Positions 12,517 through 12,602 of a stretch of 12,602 nucleotides of DNA are shown here, in pieces; the stretch's first letter is position 1; the number at the start of each line of letters is the position of its first letter. Source of the stretch: Thermoleophilia bacterium (GTDB lineage: Bacteria; Actinomycetota; Thermoleophilia; Gaiellales; JAICJC01); contig JAICJM010000114.1 of NCBI GenBank assembly GCA_025928435.1, positions 1 through 12,602 on the forward strand. The letters are read 5' to 3'. The notes under the pieces are model-generated. The model did not search any database. It was not told where the DNA came from and saw only the letters and a program-made list of their open reading frames with translations. The translations under genes were made by a program, and so were the position numbers.

Positions 12517-12602
12517 ATGTTGATTGCAGCGGTGATCGTGATCTGCATCGTGCTCCTGGTGCTGGCCTTCGTCGCACCGCGGCTCTCGATCTGGCCCCAG
12601 CG
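12517..12602 (+). CDS. Membrane protein, N-terminal part only
   Basis: The gene runs off the right edge; 28 codons are visible. ATG 12517 follows a G-rich Shine-Dalgarno (GAGGGGGG at 12503-12510, six bases before the start). The product starts with one strongly hydrophobic segment, MLIAAVIVICIVLLVLAF, followed by VAPRLSIWPQ. This looks like a single N-terminal membrane anchor or signal anchor with the basic side inward after the segment. Family and total length cannot be determined from this piece. It diverges from the SnoaL-like gene and shares the regulatory gap that holds the TetR-type palindrome and a possible stress-sigma promoter. Confidence 0.65.
   Translation, partial: MLIAAVIVICIVLLVLAFVAPRLSIWPQ

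Noticed and set aside
12356..12577. Longer N-terminus for the SnoaL-like protein
   Set aside because: The added sequence is Arg/Pro/Ser-rich, crosses the palindrome, and ignores the good AAGGAG site before ATG 12355.

Overview
The window is high-GC DNA with strong G/C bias at third codon positions, GTG/TTG starts and an F420-type luciferase-fold oxidoreductase. This points to an actinobacterium; a deep-branching soil lineage such as Thermoleophilia (Gaiellales/Solirubrobacterales) is my best guess, from gene style only. No rRNA, tRNA, CRISPR array, transposase or prophage gene was seen.

Left part (1-5126): a leftward gene running off the window edge encodes a membrane-anchored, coiled-coil protein that enters a Ppx/GppA-type phosphatase domain. 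Facing away from it is a tight rightward operon: LLM-class F420-dependent oxidoreductase (apparently starting at ATC), M20 N-carbamoyl-amino-acid hydrolase/beta-ureidopropionase, dihydropyrimidinase and a divergent PRPP synthetase. The middle two genes are the second and third steps of reductive pyrimidine (or hydantoin) breakdown. The usual dihydropyrimidine dehydrogenase is absent from the window, and the LLM gene occupies its place.

Middle part (5123-6387, leftward): a small P-loop kinase-like protein and two unrecognised small proteins. An 18-bp palindrome sits over the likely promoter of the kinase gene.

Right-centre (6466-9632) contains several damaged genes: an MBL-fold hydrolase broken by a single-base frameshift, an orphan family-5 solute-binding lipoprotein that appears to have lost two internal blocks in frame, and the last 74 codons of a glutamine synthetase. 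Intact genes lie among them: a glutaredoxin-GNAT fusion and an EEP-family lipoprotein.

Right part (9706-12602): an AraC-family regulator, an exported seven-repeat FG-GAP beta-propeller protein ending in a strong hairpin terminator, a leftward SnoaL-like protein, and the start of a rightward membrane protein. A TetR-type operator palindrome and a possible stress-sigma promoter lie between the last two.

Three rightward genes (6466, 8612, 9706) carry a -10-like hexamer exactly six bases before the ATG and no Shine-Dalgarno, which suggests leaderless transcription. Other genes (467, 10625, 12355, 12517) have clear Shine-Dalgarno sites.
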